A stretch of DNA of 64,000 nucleotides, taken from NCBI RefSeq assembly GCF_023151555.2, contig NZ_CP100427.1, forward strand, positions 1-64,000, in the 5' to 3' direction. How positions within the stretch are numbered: the stretch's first letter is position 1; each line of letters starts with the position of its first letter. This DNA is from Photobacterium sp. CCB-ST2H9. Its GTDB lineage: Bacteria; Pseudomonadota; Gammaproteobacteria; Enterobacterales; Vibrionaceae. Made by a program: the position numbers and the translations under genes. Positions 7,484-15,739 of the stretch are shown here, piece by piece. The notes beneath the pieces were generated by a model, which searched no databases, was not told the DNA's origin, and saw only the letters and a program-made list of their open reading frames with translations.

Positions 7484-8262
7484 GCGTTCGAATCCAACTT
7501 AGTGCCTGTAAATCCAAGCAGTTTATCAAAATCAGGTAACCGTAAATAGTTCGAGATCGCGTTCCAGCAATCGTAGAAACCTCGGCCCTCATAAACGTAG
7601 TACCCCAGTGCCCCCAACTTTTCCATCCGCTCTGACTGAGCTTCACTGAGCGTGCCAGATTCGGTTTTCACCTCCAATTTCATGCCATGAAAACAAGATT
7701 TTGGGATTTCAACATCGATATCAGGCGCACCAGGTTTTACGCCTTCTGCCTGCAACTTGAACGCTGTGGAATGGTTTCTCTGCCCTCCGTTTGGAACCGC
7801 CTTCACAAAGAAATACTCATCGGGAAACTCTATTGATAACCGGTGGAACAAACATACCTGTATGAAATGCTCGCGGTCGGCGTTCTTTCGCCCCTGGGTA
7901 GGAGTAGCTGATCTCCCAAAATAAAGACTTGGGTCCTTCGCCAAACGAACCAACGCTTGCCGGTGAGGAGAGTCAGGTTTGAATTGTTTATCCACCAGCG
8001 CTCGCTGAATCTCTTTGTCTGAGCTAATTTCGTCTTTTAGCCACTCGGGTAATTCTTTAAAACCAGATCCAACAGCGCATGCTCCTGTTGTGAAATTTGC
8101 TTGTTTCATTTCAGAAGTTGCTGAGGCCCAATCCGGCAGTTCCGCAAACCCAGTGGAGAACTGACCACCATGGCCAGCTCTCACGCCTCGTTTTTTCCAG
8201 TCATCGCATTTCTGCTTACGCTGCTGTAGAAATGCTGTTCCAAATCGAACTCCTTTGGCCAT
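7480..8262 (-). CDS. VRR-NUC domain nuclease
   Basis: 260 residues. The C-terminal domain (about 130-235) has the VRR-NUC pattern: E131 in the first helix, KAVPNGGQRN (154-163), AEGVKPGAPDI with D181, then KLEVKTESGTLSEAQ with E197, K199 and Q209. These make up the PD-(D/E)XK-type active site seen in phage nucleases and FAN1. The first ~120 residues are not recognised. In phages, stand-alone VRR-NUC proteins are thought to act as Holliday-junction or flap nucleases. It lies between a coiled-coil protein and an unknown partner in one operon. Confidence 0.8.
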   Translation of the reverse strand: MAKGVRFGTAFLQQRKQKCDDWKKRGVRAGHGGQFSTGFAELPDWASATSEMKQANFTTGACAVGSGFKELPEWLKDEISSDKEIQRALVDKQFKPDSPHRQALVRLAKDPSLYFGRSATPTQGRKNADREHFIQVCLFHRLSIEFPDEYFFVKAVPNGGQRNHSTAFKLQAEGVKPGAPDIDVEIPKSCFHGMKLEVKTESGTLSEAQSERMEKLGALGYYVYEGRGFYDCWNAISNYLRLPDFDKLLGFTGTKLDSNA

Positions 8263-8264
8263 GG

Positions 8265-9656
8265 CTATCGACGTTTCTTACGAGTTTTCTTTCGCAGGTC
8301 CTGAGAGGCCTTCGCCTGGGCGCGAGCTAACAGCCCTACTCGTTTGGCTGCCTTCATCGCAGCTTCAACATCAACCCCATTCTGTTCACTAGACAAGACA
8401 GCTTCCATTATTTTTTCAGTGGTTAGCGGCTGGCACCACTCCACGTCCAATAATGTGGCAGCATGACTAATATTCTGGGCACTGGTGACGTAATTATCTA
8501 CAGCTTGGTTGTATTCCTCAATTGTTGTCGACTTAATTGCGTGAAATGCATCATCGTGAAACCGTGTATCAAGCAAATATTCTTTCGGCATTGTGCCTAC
8601 CGGGTATAAAAGTTCCTTCTCATCTTCACTGAGAAGCAATACATGGCCTGTACCGTTTTTCGTTAATGCAAAGAAGACCGGGTATTTTGTGCTGACAGCT
8701 TCCACCTCATCGTTTGTGGACGCTTGATACATTTGCGGGTTATGTGGAAGAACAAAGATGCTGTCGCCTTCTCCGGACTCCCATACAGACATTTTTTGAT
8801 AATGGTTCAGGAGAATACTCAGGTATAGGTTGTGTTTTTTGGCTTCATCCAACTCAATTCCCTGGCTTGCATACTCACTCAGCATTTTTTTGAGTTCAGT
8901 ATCTCTTTTCTCTATTGCCAAGCTACTATCAGTTACAACCCTTGCGCACTCCTGTAACAACAATTCTGATTTTTCCAAATTGGAGGTCAGCCGGCTAATC
9001 TCGGAAGTCATTTTCTGAATCTGATCATTTTCGATGACCTTAGAATTAGATGCTCTCTCTTTCTGAAGCTGACTTAGTTGTTGCTGGTGAAGTTGCTGTT
9101 CCTTTGAAAACTCAGCCCTCAGCTGAGACTCCAAGGTTGCCAAGCGATTTTTAATACGCACCGGTTCGCCTTTCAGCTCCTCTTGACACCTTGAAAGCTC
9201 ATTTCTTGCTTCCTTTAACAGAATCTCTGCAGCCTTCAACTCACTGGTCAACCCTTCGATCTGAAGTGACATATCATCCGTATTCTTTCTGTCCTTAGTG
9301 AGTATCGCAACCTCAGTTCTCAGCTCCAAAAGGCACTGTTCTTGATCATTGTTCCGTAAGGCAAGCTTCATATTGGCTTGATTGAGTATTTCAGCCTTGC
9401 CTTTGAATTTTTCTCGTTCAGTGGTCAATATCAGCTTCTGTTCATTCAAGTCTTTAACTTCTGAATGGAACCGATTAGCAGTAGCCTTGTAGCGGTACTT
9501 GTCCGCGACTTCGTCTGACAATGCCCCTTCTAATTCTGAGATTCGCTCCTTCATGCTTTTGATAATGTGCTCTTGCAGCGCATTGATGCTTATCTCAGTT
9601 TTATCTCCGTGGTGAAAGCATGAATCCCACGGTAGTTCTACAAAATACGATTCCAT
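8265..9656 (-). CDS. long coiled-coil protein with globular C-terminus
   Basis: 463 residues, no family recognised. Residues ~25-270 are nearly continuous heptad-like coiled coil rich in Glu, Lys, Gln and Leu. Residues ~275-400 look globular (FVLPHNPQMYQAS, TKYPVFFALTKNGTGHVLLL), and the protein ends with a strongly basic tail (KKTRKKRR). The layout suggests a scaffold or DNA-associated structural protein. Only 10 bp separate a TTTTCCTAACAGGG motif from its start codon. Confidence 0.6.
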   Translation of the reverse strand: MESYFVELPWDSCFHHGDKTEISINALQEHIIKSMKERISELEGALSDEVADKYRYKATANRFHSEVKDLNEQKLILTTEREKFKGKAEILNQANMKLALRNNDQEQCLLELRTEVAILTKDRKNTDDMSLQIEGLTSELKAAEILLKEARNELSRCQEELKGEPVRIKNRLATLESQLRAEFSKEQQLHQQQLSQLQKERASNSKVIENDQIQKMTSEISRLTSNLEKSELLLQECARVVTDSSLAIEKRDTELKKMLSEYASQGIELDEAKKHNLYLSILLNHYQKMSVWESGEGDSIFVLPHNPQMYQASTNDEVEAVSTKYPVFFALTKNGTGHVLLLSEDEKELLYPVGTMPKEYLLDTRFHDDAFHAIKSTTIEEYNQAVDNYVTSAQNISHAATLLDVEWCQPLTTEKIMEAVLSSEQNGVDVEAAMKAAKRVGLLARAQAKASQDLRKKTRKKRR

Positions 9657-9666
9657 TTAAAAACCC

Positions 9667-9675
9667 TGTTAGGAA
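9667..9675 (-). promoter_or_regulatory. TTCCTAACA motif at start codon
   Basis: Minus-strand sense TTTTCCTAACAGGGTTTTTA followed at once by ATG 9656. The motif sits where the ribosome-binding site should be, its trailing AGGG being the only plausible Shine-Dalgarno. Confidence 0.55.
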
Positions 9676-9730
9676 AATTTGTAACAAAAAAACATCCACA
9701 TAAGTGGACGGCTTAGGTAACCAGGCTCTT

Positions 9731-9988
9731 CTAAGCGCTTTCTTTCTCTCGCTCAAATCGGGTTGTGAACTCCGCAGCAGGATAATGCCGGAAGTATCCT
9801 TCTCCCTCATAAACAATATAGTCACCAACAGTTACGGGAGATGTAGCTTTGAATAGCAAATCCATCCCCATGCTGTTGCTGCTGATAAAGTAGGTCGACT
9901 CCCGGTCTGCTACTTTTTCCACAACGTCTTCGATTCTCAACTGGTGTGCAATAACAAAGATGGGGATTGTTTTATACTTCTCGAACAT
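9731..9988 (-). CDS. hypothetical small phage protein
   Basis: 85 residues from ATG 9988, which follows directly on the stop of the gene at 9990; a GTG at 10009 is an alternative start. The second half, TVGDYIVYEGEGYFRHYPAAEFTTRFE, resembles small phage proteins of the 'GDY/W...Y.P...F...Y' type often found in early regions. Function unknown. Confidence 0.55.
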   Translation of the reverse strand: MFEKYKTIPIFVIAHQLRIEDVVEKVADRESTYFISSNSMGMDLLFKATSPVTVGDYIVYEGEGYFRHYPAAEFTTRFEREKESA

Positions 9989-9989
9989 A

Positions 9990-10415
9990 CTAATCGTTCT
10001 TATTAACACGTGATACGCCGTACATCTTCCGTACTGATTCTTCTAAACGCTCTTCCTCAGTATGAGTTAATAGCCGCAGCTGCCGAGCTTGCTCTCGAAT
10101 TTTCTCTTTTGACCATAATAAACAGAGCTTCTGCCACTTTAGGACATACAGAGGATCCGAAAGGTCATATCCCAAGCCGAAACACATTTCACATTCTCGG
10201 TAATAACAGACACCTTTCACCTGGCCAGCTCCCCGGCACTGATTACAATTCTGCGGCTTGTTCCCGAGAGTAATTTCACGGTCCGTCTCAGCCAAAGGAA
10301 TGTCTTGTTCTTCTGGCAAGTCAATTCCCAATGATGCAAGGACAGACTCATTTTCTTCATCTCGTCGGTGCCGGCGGCTCTCTAAAGCACGCCTTTTCTC
10401 TTCTGTTAAGTCCAC
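9990..10415 (-). CDS. zinc-finger protein with DnaJ-like CxxCxGxG motifs
   Basis: 141 residues. A DnaJ-type zinc-binding segment is visible at about residues 58-85: CNQCRGAGQV, then CEMCFGLGYD, with the four cysteines needed for one zinc site. The rest is charged and helical. Single-zinc proteins of this kind occur in phages as small chaperone-like or nucleic-acid-binding factors. It is the first gene of the operon that ends at 6869; a TTCCTAACA motif on the other strand lies 18 bp upstream. Confidence 0.6.
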   Translation of the reverse strand: MDLTEEKRRALESRRHRRDEENESVLASLGIDLPEEQDIPLAETDREITLGNKPQNCNQCRGAGQVKGVCYYRECEMCFGLGYDLSDPLYVLKWQKLCLLWSKEKIREQARQLRLLTHTEEERLEESVRKMYGVSRVNKND

Positions 10416-10486
10416 AAATCATCTCGCTGATTTTCCTAACATGAGATCCAGATTATATAAAAACAGACAATTTTTCTACTTATCTG

Positions 10487-10516
10487 TTGATTTGCCTGAT
10501 AGTTTTTCCTTAAAAT
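10487..10516 (+). promoter_or_regulatory. candidate sigma70 promoter
   Basis: TTGATT (10487-10492), 18 bp, TAAAAT (10511-10516), in AT-rich DNA 58 bp upstream of the plus-strand gene at 10574. A weak consensus match; alternatively the TTCCTAACA motif at 10551-10559 may be the real control element. Confidence 0.35.
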
Positions 10517-10550
10517 ATTTGAAGCGAACAACAAAAAACAATCAAAACTT

Positions 10551-10559
10551 TTCCTAACA
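10551..10559 (+). promoter_or_regulatory. TTCCTAACA motif before plus-strand gene
   Basis: TTTTCCTAACAAGG, 15 bp before ATG 10574, with AAGG as likely ribosome site. This copy has the same orientation relative to its gene as the minus-strand copies, showing that motif direction follows the gene, not the strand. Confidence 0.55.
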
Positions 10560-10573
10560 AGGTTGTTATTATC

Positions 10574-10876
10574 ATGAAAAAACAAAACCCAATACTATCT
10601 CAAGTTGAACAACTCAGGCTGCATGGACAAATATTTGATGCCTGGAACAACGATGCAGAGCGTGCAAAAGCTTCGACTGCAGCCGTCAAGCGCAGCAGTA
10701 ATCGAGTAATTGATGTGCTAATTCACCAACAGATCATGACTGGCCGGTGCAACCTTGAAGCCATCTGCACTGCTATCGGAATCTCCGAAGACCAATTACT
10801 TGCGAGCTACTCGAAAGAGCTATTTACTATCAGCGAAAATAGAATGGGATTGACGGCCGAAAGCCTTGGCCTATAG
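10574..10876 (+). CDS. hypothetical protein, possible DNA-binding regulator
   Basis: 100 residues, mostly helical, with a segment (CNLEAICTAIGISEDQLLASYSKEL) that could be a degenerate helix-turn-helix. It is a lone plus-strand gene between two minus-strand blocks, with its own leader and terminator, the usual setting for a regulator. No specific family recognised. Confidence 0.55.
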   Translation: MKKQNPILSQVEQLRLHGQIFDAWNNDAERAKASTAAVKRSSNRVIDVLIHQQIMTGRCNLEAICTAIGISEDQLLASYSKELFTISENRMGLTAESLGL

Positions 10877-10909
10877 GAAGTGTTGCGCGGAAACAGAATT
10901 TATTGAAGA

Positions 10910-10948
10910 CAGCCCATACCAGCACGCCTGGCCGTGGGCTGTTTTTTT
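10910..10948 (+). terminator. Rho-independent terminator
   Basis: CAGCCCA/TGGGCTG stem followed by seven T on the plus strand; ends the single-gene transcript from 10574. It abuts the 3' end of the convergent finO-like gene. Confidence 0.8.
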
Positions 10949-11450
10949 ACCCTTTCTTTCTATTCAAACCATGCAGTGTATCTTTTGCATAATCTCGATG
11001 ATCGTCACTGACTAGCTCCACAGGGGATCCATCAATTCCATATCTCATTGAACCAGGTGCCGAAACAACTCTTAGGTACCCGGGTTTTCTGGTCCATTTT
11101 TTAAGCGCCCGGCTCAGCGGATTCCATCCAAATCCTAATGCATTTGTCCCACCAGAACATCTGTGAACGCGATAAATGTCGCTATGTATGTTTAAGCAAA
11201 GCGCTACTGGTTTGGCGCCAAACAAGTGGGGGAATGTTTCTTGTAACCACGACTGCGCAGATGCATCCTTTAATTTTCGTACGTGTTTTTGTTGTTGCTC
11301 AACCAGTTTTGAGGGGGCAACTGCAGGTGTCCGACGCCGTTGTTTCACGGGTTCTGCATAGATTATCGACTTGCCCGCAATTCTCCCTGGCTTCCCTGGT
11401 TTACGTTTTGTAGTGGCATTCAGTTTTAAAGTGGCCCTTTTTTCACTCAC
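10947..11450 (-). CDS. FinO/ProQ-family RNA chaperone
   Basis: 167 residues. The first ~60 are basic and disordered; residues ~65-160 match the FinO/ProQ fold: WLQETFPHLF, AKPVALCLNIHSDI, LSRALKKWTRKPGYL, then SMRYGIDGSPVELVSDDHRDYAKDTL, equivalent to the ProQ blocks for the FPxxF, KPLKIGI, LRxALxxYT and AxRxDLDG positions. Family proteins bind terminator-like stem-loops and promote or protect antisense RNA pairing, as FinO does for FinP/traJ. The GTG start overlaps the end of the putative rep gene by 8 bp, and a predicted antisense RNA lies over that gene's leader, so its likely job is antisense control of the upstream gene. Confidence 0.85.
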   Translation of the reverse strand: MSEKRATLKLNATTKRKPGKPGRIAGKSIIYAEPVKQRRRTPAVAPSKLVEQQQKHVRKLKDASAQSWLQETFPHLFGAKPVALCLNIHSDIYRVHRCSGGTNALGFGWNPLSRALKKWTRKPGYLRVVSAPGSMRYGIDGSPVELVSDDHRDYAKDTLHGLNRKKG

Positions 11451-12372
11451 TCTGCTTCTCCTTTAAGAGGATTCTCGATCTAGCCTTTCTACGCATCACT
11501 TCCCCAGCTGAACGTGCTGCTTGGTCTTGCAAGTAGCTGGGTAACGGCAATTCAATTGGCATGCCCCCATACTGTCTTGCTTCACGCTGACGCATACGTC
11601 GTATAGAGGCAGTTCTTCTGGCATCACTGCTCGTTTTTACAATCACATAAACGAGAAAATTTCTAAAAGTAGTCGCCATGAACACACCATGTTTTTCATG
11701 CAACTGGATCAGCTTTTTAGCTCCAGCTGCTGTGATGGCGCCATTGCGTGCTGAATTTTGTAGTTGGTAAGCCGTGTCACAATCTTCCCTGAATCGATTT
11801 TTATAAAATGCACCATCTGGTGTTTTATATTTATTTTTCAGATCTTTAGATCCCTTAGATCTTATGGTCCAATTCCTATGCGTTGGATCCGAGTCTGAAG
11901 CCGCGTCATTACTGGTTCCATCTTGACTTAATGCACTGTGTCGATGTGAATCCAATTGCCTCTGCAAGTAAGCCTTTGCTCGGCTGATAGCTGTTCTGGC
12001 CACTGCTGAAAATGTTGATATCAGAAGTTCGATGTTTAAACTGAATTTCCTGATTGAGCGAGCCTGGTGATGTAAGTAATTAGCATCTACTGTGACAAGT
12101 CCACTATCCAATACTCTTCGCTGGATAGTAAAAAATGTACTACGCCCGATAATATTCAAACCGAATTTTGGGCAGTGGGTATTAAATGTGGAAATGAGAG
12201 TTACTGGAGCTGCAAAACAAGCGGCGCCATGCTTTTTAATGAATGACGATATTGTTGCAATGTAGCAAGCATTTTGACGCTCTGACGTTGTCAGACTCTG
12301 TAGATTTCGAGCCTGAGAAAAGAAGCCGCCAGCAATATACACTGGTGCCGCCTCTAACACTTTTTTATTCAT
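11443..12372 (-). CDS. putative replication initiator (antisense-controlled)
   Basis: 309 residues from ATG 12372 (a second in-frame ATG at 12387 is possible). The N-terminal ~130 residues resemble the winged-helix part of plasmid Rep proteins, with GRSTFFTIQRRVLDSGLVTVD as recognition helix and turn into the wing. The C-terminus is strongly basic (RRMRQREARQ, RRKARSRILLKEK) as in IncFII-type RepA. No direct family match was recognised, so function is inferred from three things: the fold pattern, the predicted ~85-nt antisense RNA across its leader, and the FinO/ProQ gene overlapping its end. Alternatives are a lytic replication protein or a transcriptional activator. Confidence 0.45.
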   Translation of the reverse strand: MNKKVLEAAPVYIAGGFFSQARNLQSLTTSERQNACYIATISSFIKKHGAACFAAPVTLISTFNTHCPKFGLNIIGRSTFFTIQRRVLDSGLVTVDANYLHHQARSIRKFSLNIELLISTFSAVARTAISRAKAYLQRQLDSHRHSALSQDGTSNDAASDSDPTHRNWTIRSKGSKDLKNKYKTPDGAFYKNRFREDCDTAYQLQNSARNGAITAAGAKKLIQLHEKHGVFMATTFRNFLVYVIVKTSSDARRTASIRRMRQREARQYGGMPIELPLPSYLQDQAARSAGEVMRRKARSRILLKEKQSE

Positions 12373-12394
12373 GCAAAAACCACGCATATTGCAT
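12365..12394 (-). CDS. possible 9-codon leader peptide
   Basis: ATG 12392-12394 begins MQYAWFLHE and stops at a TAA overlapping the ATG of the putative rep gene by 8 bp. Overlapping leader peptides couple translation of rep genes in IncFII- and IncI-type plasmids. There is no strong ribosome site, so this is tentative. Confidence 0.3.
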   Translation of the reverse strand: MQYAWFLHE

Positions 12395-12417
12395 CACGGG
12401 ATCGCTTGCAATATACT
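12389..12417 (+). promoter_or_regulatory. sigma70 promoter for antisense RNA
   Basis: TTGCAT (12389-12394), exactly 17 bp, TATACT (12412-12417), directed away from the rep gene on the opposite strand and predicting a start near 12424. A terminator hairpin lies ~80 bp downstream. Confidence 0.6.
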
Positions 12418-12423
12418 TACTGA

Positions 12424-12508
12424 CGTTGTTTAGGTTTTTAGGGAAATGTTTTGGCGAACGGTCCCTAAAAGCTTTCCAAAGAGGGCCGTCTATTGACGGC
12501 CTTTTTTG
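12424..12508 (+). ncRNA. predicted ~85-nt antisense RNA to rep leader
   Basis: A transcript from the promoter at 12389-12417 to the terminator at 12483-12507 would be antisense to the untranslated leader of the minus-strand gene starting at 12372. It would fold into two stem-loops. The first has a perfect 9-bp stem TTTTAGGGA/TCCCTAAAA (12436-12444 with 12462-12470) and a 17-nt loop containing TTGGCGAA; the second is the terminator. The loop's TTGGCG recalls the conserved U-turn target-recognition loop of antisense RNAs in IncFII, IncI, IncB and IncL/M plasmids, with CGCCAA on the mRNA side. No coding potential is seen in it. Confidence 0.6.
12483..12507 (+). terminator. Rho-independent terminator of antisense RNA
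   Basis: GGCCGTC/GACGGCC stem with a 4-nt loop followed by six T on the plus strand. No plus-strand gene precedes it, so it makes sense only as the end of an RNA gene. Confidence 0.7.
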
Positions 12509-12574
12509 TTTTCGGATCAAATCCTACTCGATCAATTCACTCCGGATCAACTAAAAAGATCTTTTTCCATGCTC

Positions 12575-12583
12575 TGTTAGGAA
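12575..12583 (-). promoter_or_regulatory. TTCCTAACA motif in rep leader region
   Basis: Part of a small inverted repeat CTGTTA GGAAGAG TAACAG (12574-12592) about 200 bp upstream of the putative rep start, in the gap before the protease gene ends at 12618. Confidence 0.45.
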
Positions 12584-12617
12584 GAGTAACAGCCACCAGC
12601 CCGCGTATTTACTGGGT

Positions 12618-13589
12618 TCAACCAAAAGTAATGCTTTGCCCGTAATTGATAACGTGGTCAAGTGAATGCTCGTTTCTTATGCTATTTACTGACATAGATT
12701 GCCCGCCATTAAACGGTAGATCTTGCCTGACGCCATTTCTGATTGACTCAAACAATAATCTGACTGCATCCCAATCTTTTTCGTCCTTGAGCTCCACGAG
12801 TGCCCGCATATTTTCGGCTGTCATATACACGGGCAGACTTTTAACTGCTTCAAGCATCAACTGCTCTCTTCTGTTCTGAGCCTCTTCTAATGAACGTAGC
12901 GATTCGAGCATTCCTCGTTGTTCAGTAACCAGTCCTTCCAACATCAGGGTTGATGTTTCCAAATCAGATACTCGTTCTGCCATCCATTGAACTTCAGAAG
13001 CCGGCGTTATGATCTTCTGCGTGCTGTCCTCGTCCAACCCGATCGACCGCAATGATTCATATAACTCTTCTGTTCCCTCGGCTGACTCCATCATCATTGA
13101 CGGGTGGTCCAACGAGATATAGTTCGGTTGTAAAACATAATCAAAAGCGCCAAATGTTCTCGCATGACTCAAAAGTCCATCTGAACCAGTAACTGCCCAA
13201 CTCCATCCCCCTTTTCTGGACTTATGTAGTGCTTGTGCTATTTGACCGGTTGTCGTGGTTAGAAACTCTTCTGTGTGCGTAACAATTCCCTCATCAGAAA
13301 CGGTGAAGTCCAATGTCACACTACATGGAACATTTTCAATTACTACAGGTTTGCCATTTATCATGACAACTTCTGTCTCTTGCAATTTCAGCTTTTTAGC
13401 TCTGTCTCGTGCTCCATGTCCGTAGTATCCAAATGCCTCACCCAAACGCAGTAACTCTTTTGTTTCTGGCGAATTAGCCATTGCTTGCGCGCTGCTCACA
13501 ATGTATTTTCGATTATTGGCATGTACTTTTCGACCATCGTTAAACAGGTCAAATCGATCTGTCACTACTTGTCCGCTTTTCTCTATCAT
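12618..13589 (-). CDS. probable prohead maturation protease
   Basis: 323 residues, directly downstream of portal (2 bp apart), the usual place for the prohead protease. Around residues 20-60 the pattern NNRKYIVSSAQAMANSPETKELLRLGEAFGYYGHG resembles the 'N-R-Y-P ... G-H' region of T4 gp21-like (S80-type) proteases, giving a candidate catalytic His; a candidate Ser lies in GGWSWAVTGSDG near residue 120. The last ~150 residues are helical and may act as scaffold or core. The similarity is remote, so the catalytic residues are a guess. Confidence 0.5.
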   Translation of the reverse strand: MIEKSGQVVTDRFDLFNDGRKVHANNRKYIVSSAQAMANSPETKELLRLGEAFGYYGHGARDRAKKLKLQETEVVMINGKPVVIENVPCSVTLDFTVSDEGIVTHTEEFLTTTTGQIAQALHKSRKGGWSWAVTGSDGLLSHARTFGAFDYVLQPNYISLDHPSMMMESAEGTEELYESLRSIGLDEDSTQKIITPASEVQWMAERVSDLETSTLMLEGLVTEQRGMLESLRSLEEAQNRREQLMLEAVKSLPVYMTAENMRALVELKDEKDWDAVRLLFESIRNGVRQDLPFNGGQSMSVNSIRNEHSLDHVINYGQSITFG

Positions 13590-13591
13590 CG

Positions 13592-15259
13592 CTACCCCTC
13601 TACATTCAATTCATACAGAACATTTAAAATTTCATCGCGAATTGCTCGCTGGTTGTTTCTAAATCGGTCCGCCCCGAGTGATTCAAGAAGCTGGTCATTT
13701 CCAGCCACATTTGAAGCCAACTCGCTTATGATTAATTCAACTTCTTCCGCATCACAATCGAGTAGCGAGTTGTACATTTTATTTTTGAAAGTAATTGATT
13801 TTGATAGTGTTCCAGACTCTATCTGCTCCAAGAGTGTTACAACGATGCTTGCGTAGTTAGCGCGGCTTTCTCGTGCTGCACTTTCCTCCAAGGCAATAGC
13901 AGTATTCATCGAATTAAACTCAAGCTCGAAAGGTCGATCCTGTGGCAACCACACTTTCTGGTCTCTAAATGCGGTGTGGATATCAATACTGCGAAGAACA
14001 AAAGATGCAGCTGCACTTCTCAACAAATTAGCTCTCAAGGCTGACTGGATTGAGGTCCTTAAAAATCCACCATCTCCCAGCCCTCCGGACAATAAATCGG
14101 AGAAACCTAACATTGAAGGGTCAACACCCAGCGTGCCGGCTAATCTTTTCAGATCAAACATGATGTCCTCGATATGTTGAATATCTGGACTGATTGTTTG
14201 CGTGTCTATTGAAACACCGCCTTTGGATCCTCCCATTACTGGAATGACAGAATTCCAGACTGTTGAAATAAAGCCTCTCTTAAATCCTAGCCGTAGTGAC
14301 TCTTCTTTGTCCTGTTTCAGCTGTGAAGCCACAAGATGCATGTATTCTGATGCTCGGGCTATATCCAATCCATCTGTTGAGACTGTTACAAACCGATCTA
14401 TATGGCTGGCATTATTCCTGGAAGCACCTAATGACCGTAATGAACGCCTAATTGAACACCAAGAATCGTGACTGGTGTGAAGCAAACTCATCCCGTAGTT
14501 CTGTGTTTCGACCGGATCCCGGCGGTATGCATCGTCATATAAATTAAATTCTTTGCCAGACAGTCTTGATGGCTCTTTCTTGGTGCTGGGCACCCAGTTG
14601 GGCAACTTGAGCGGTATTAATGCCCATGGCGGGGCGAGTTCAGGCGTACCGATTTTTGAAATGAAATTCTTCGAAGTAAATCCGACTGTCTGGCCACCTT
14701 TCTCATATTCTTTTATGTTTGAGGGTAAGGTGTAGTGATTTGATTCCCATGCTACGATCCCTCGACCGGGCTCACCGTGCGGACGGACATAATTTGCGCC
14801 TAAGATACATGTAGGTCTGATCCAATTCAGAATTTCTCTATTAATCGGCTCCATAACCTCATAATTCAACCGTTCTACATACTCTGCAGATGCATCTGAT
14901 TTAGGCTTCAACCACATCGCTCGTCCAGTACGAGAATCCGTGGAAAGAGCATGCCCTATATGGATATCCAGGGCTGCCGCTATCGTGCTGTCATCTGCCA
15001 TTTCTTCATAAATGGCATACCGGTTAATACGCTCTTCCGGCAATTTGTCTATGTAAAGCCGATCACGATTTGATTCGCCACCCGAACCCAATGATGAAGA
15101 CGACGGAATGTCTGCACCATTGGCATTCATCCAGCTTTGTGCGGTCGTATTACCACCCATTGTGATGTTTGGACTATATCGGTCTTCCTCTCTATAGCTC
15201 GGAAACACTTGTCGCATCAGGGAGCCAATCTTTGAGGATAGCTTCTCTTTACCTGCCAT
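13592..15259 (-). CDS. portal protein
   Basis: 555 residues from ATG 15259, chosen because AAAAGG lies 9 bp upstream. Portal-like features: an N-terminal segment naming helices RINRYAIYEEMADDSTIAAALDIHIGHALS, typical of myovirus portals, followed by a long mixed domain and a late helical part with many Asn, Arg and Ala. Portals form the dodecameric ring through which DNA is packaged and ejected. Its neighbour is the putative protease. The major capsid gene is 33 kb away, an unusual split of the head module. Confidence 0.8.
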   Translation of the reverse strand: MAGKEKLSSKIGSLMRQVFPSYREEDRYSPNITMGGNTTAQSWMNANGADIPSSSSLGSGGESNRDRLYIDKLPEERINRYAIYEEMADDSTIAAALDIHIGHALSTDSRTGRAMWLKPKSDASAEYVERLNYEVMEPINREILNWIRPTCILGANYVRPHGEPGRGIVAWESNHYTLPSNIKEYEKGGQTVGFTSKNFISKIGTPELAPPWALIPLKLPNWVPSTKKEPSRLSGKEFNLYDDAYRRDPVETQNYGMSLLHTSHDSWCSIRRSLRSLGASRNNASHIDRFVTVSTDGLDIARASEYMHLVASQLKQDKEESLRLGFKRGFISTVWNSVIPVMGGSKGGVSIDTQTISPDIQHIEDIMFDLKRLAGTLGVDPSMLGFSDLLSGGLGDGGFLRTSIQSALRANLLRSAAASFVLRSIDIHTAFRDQKVWLPQDRPFELEFNSMNTAIALEESAARESRANYASIVVTLLEQIESGTLSKSITFKNKMYNSLLDCDAEEVELIISELASNVAGNDQLLESLGADRFRNNQRAIRDEILNVLYELNVEG

Positions 15260-15291
15260 TATTTGACCTTTTATTTGCACCTAAACATGTT

Positions 15292-15300
15292 AGTTAGGAA
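15292..15300 (-). promoter_or_regulatory. TTCCTAACT motif before portal
   Basis: Minus-strand sense TTTCCTAACTAACATG, 33 bp before the portal start: a one-base variant of the recurrent motif. A further copy in the opposite sense is at 15607-15615, so the portal/DarB-like divergent region is flanked by both. The rest of 15300-15740 is AT-rich with no gene; it carries a near-repeat GGTTCGGTATATTC/GGGTCGGTTTATTC at about 15468-15503. Confidence 0.45.
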
Positions 15301-15687
15301 AGATAATCATGATTCTATCGTTCATGGTCATATCATGCCATCTTCAAATTTGGTGACAAAAGCACCCTAATAAGTGCAAATAGTTCACCTATAAACACTT
15401 CAAAGTGTTTTAATTGATCTAATAACTGACAATTCTATCTGCATAAACAAGAATTTAGTGTGTTTCAGGTTCGGTATATTCACTTAATGGGTCGGTTTAT
15501 TCCCATTTTGTCACTATATTTTTTTTAACTTTTTTTGATTGAATTTACAGATGATAAGTTTGAAACCTGGCTTGCTGTCATGTTTTTAATGTTGATTAAA
15601 GCTTAATGTTAGGAAAGAATGAGAGTACATCTGAGGTGGCCATTTCGGCCTTGCTTTAAATAGTATCGCGCTTGGATGGGTTGGTGG

Positions 15688-15717
15688 AGCGGCTGCATTT
15701 TATGTAGCCGCTTTTTT
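15688..15717 (+). terminator. terminator/attenuator in leader of the DarB-like gene
   Basis: AGCGGCT/AGCCGCT hairpin followed by six T on the plus strand, ending only 22 bp before ATG 15740. A terminator in this place would stop any upstream transcript and so either insulates the gene, ends a small leader RNA, or acts as an attenuator that needs antitermination. A second, smaller hairpin (GGCC/GGCC near 15640-15652) lies just upstream. Confidence 0.65.
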
Positions 15718-15739
15718 GTTGCTTACTCACTGGTGATTT

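Noticed and set aside
7487..7496. GTTCGAATCC, a tRNA T-arm-like string
   Set aside because: It lies inside overlapping coding sequence at the 3' end of the VRR-NUC gene and has no acceptor or anticodon stem.
12243..12554. Plus-strand frame over the rep leader
   Set aside because: It crosses the predicted antisense RNA and terminator and has no ribosome site; its translation has no protein-like features.
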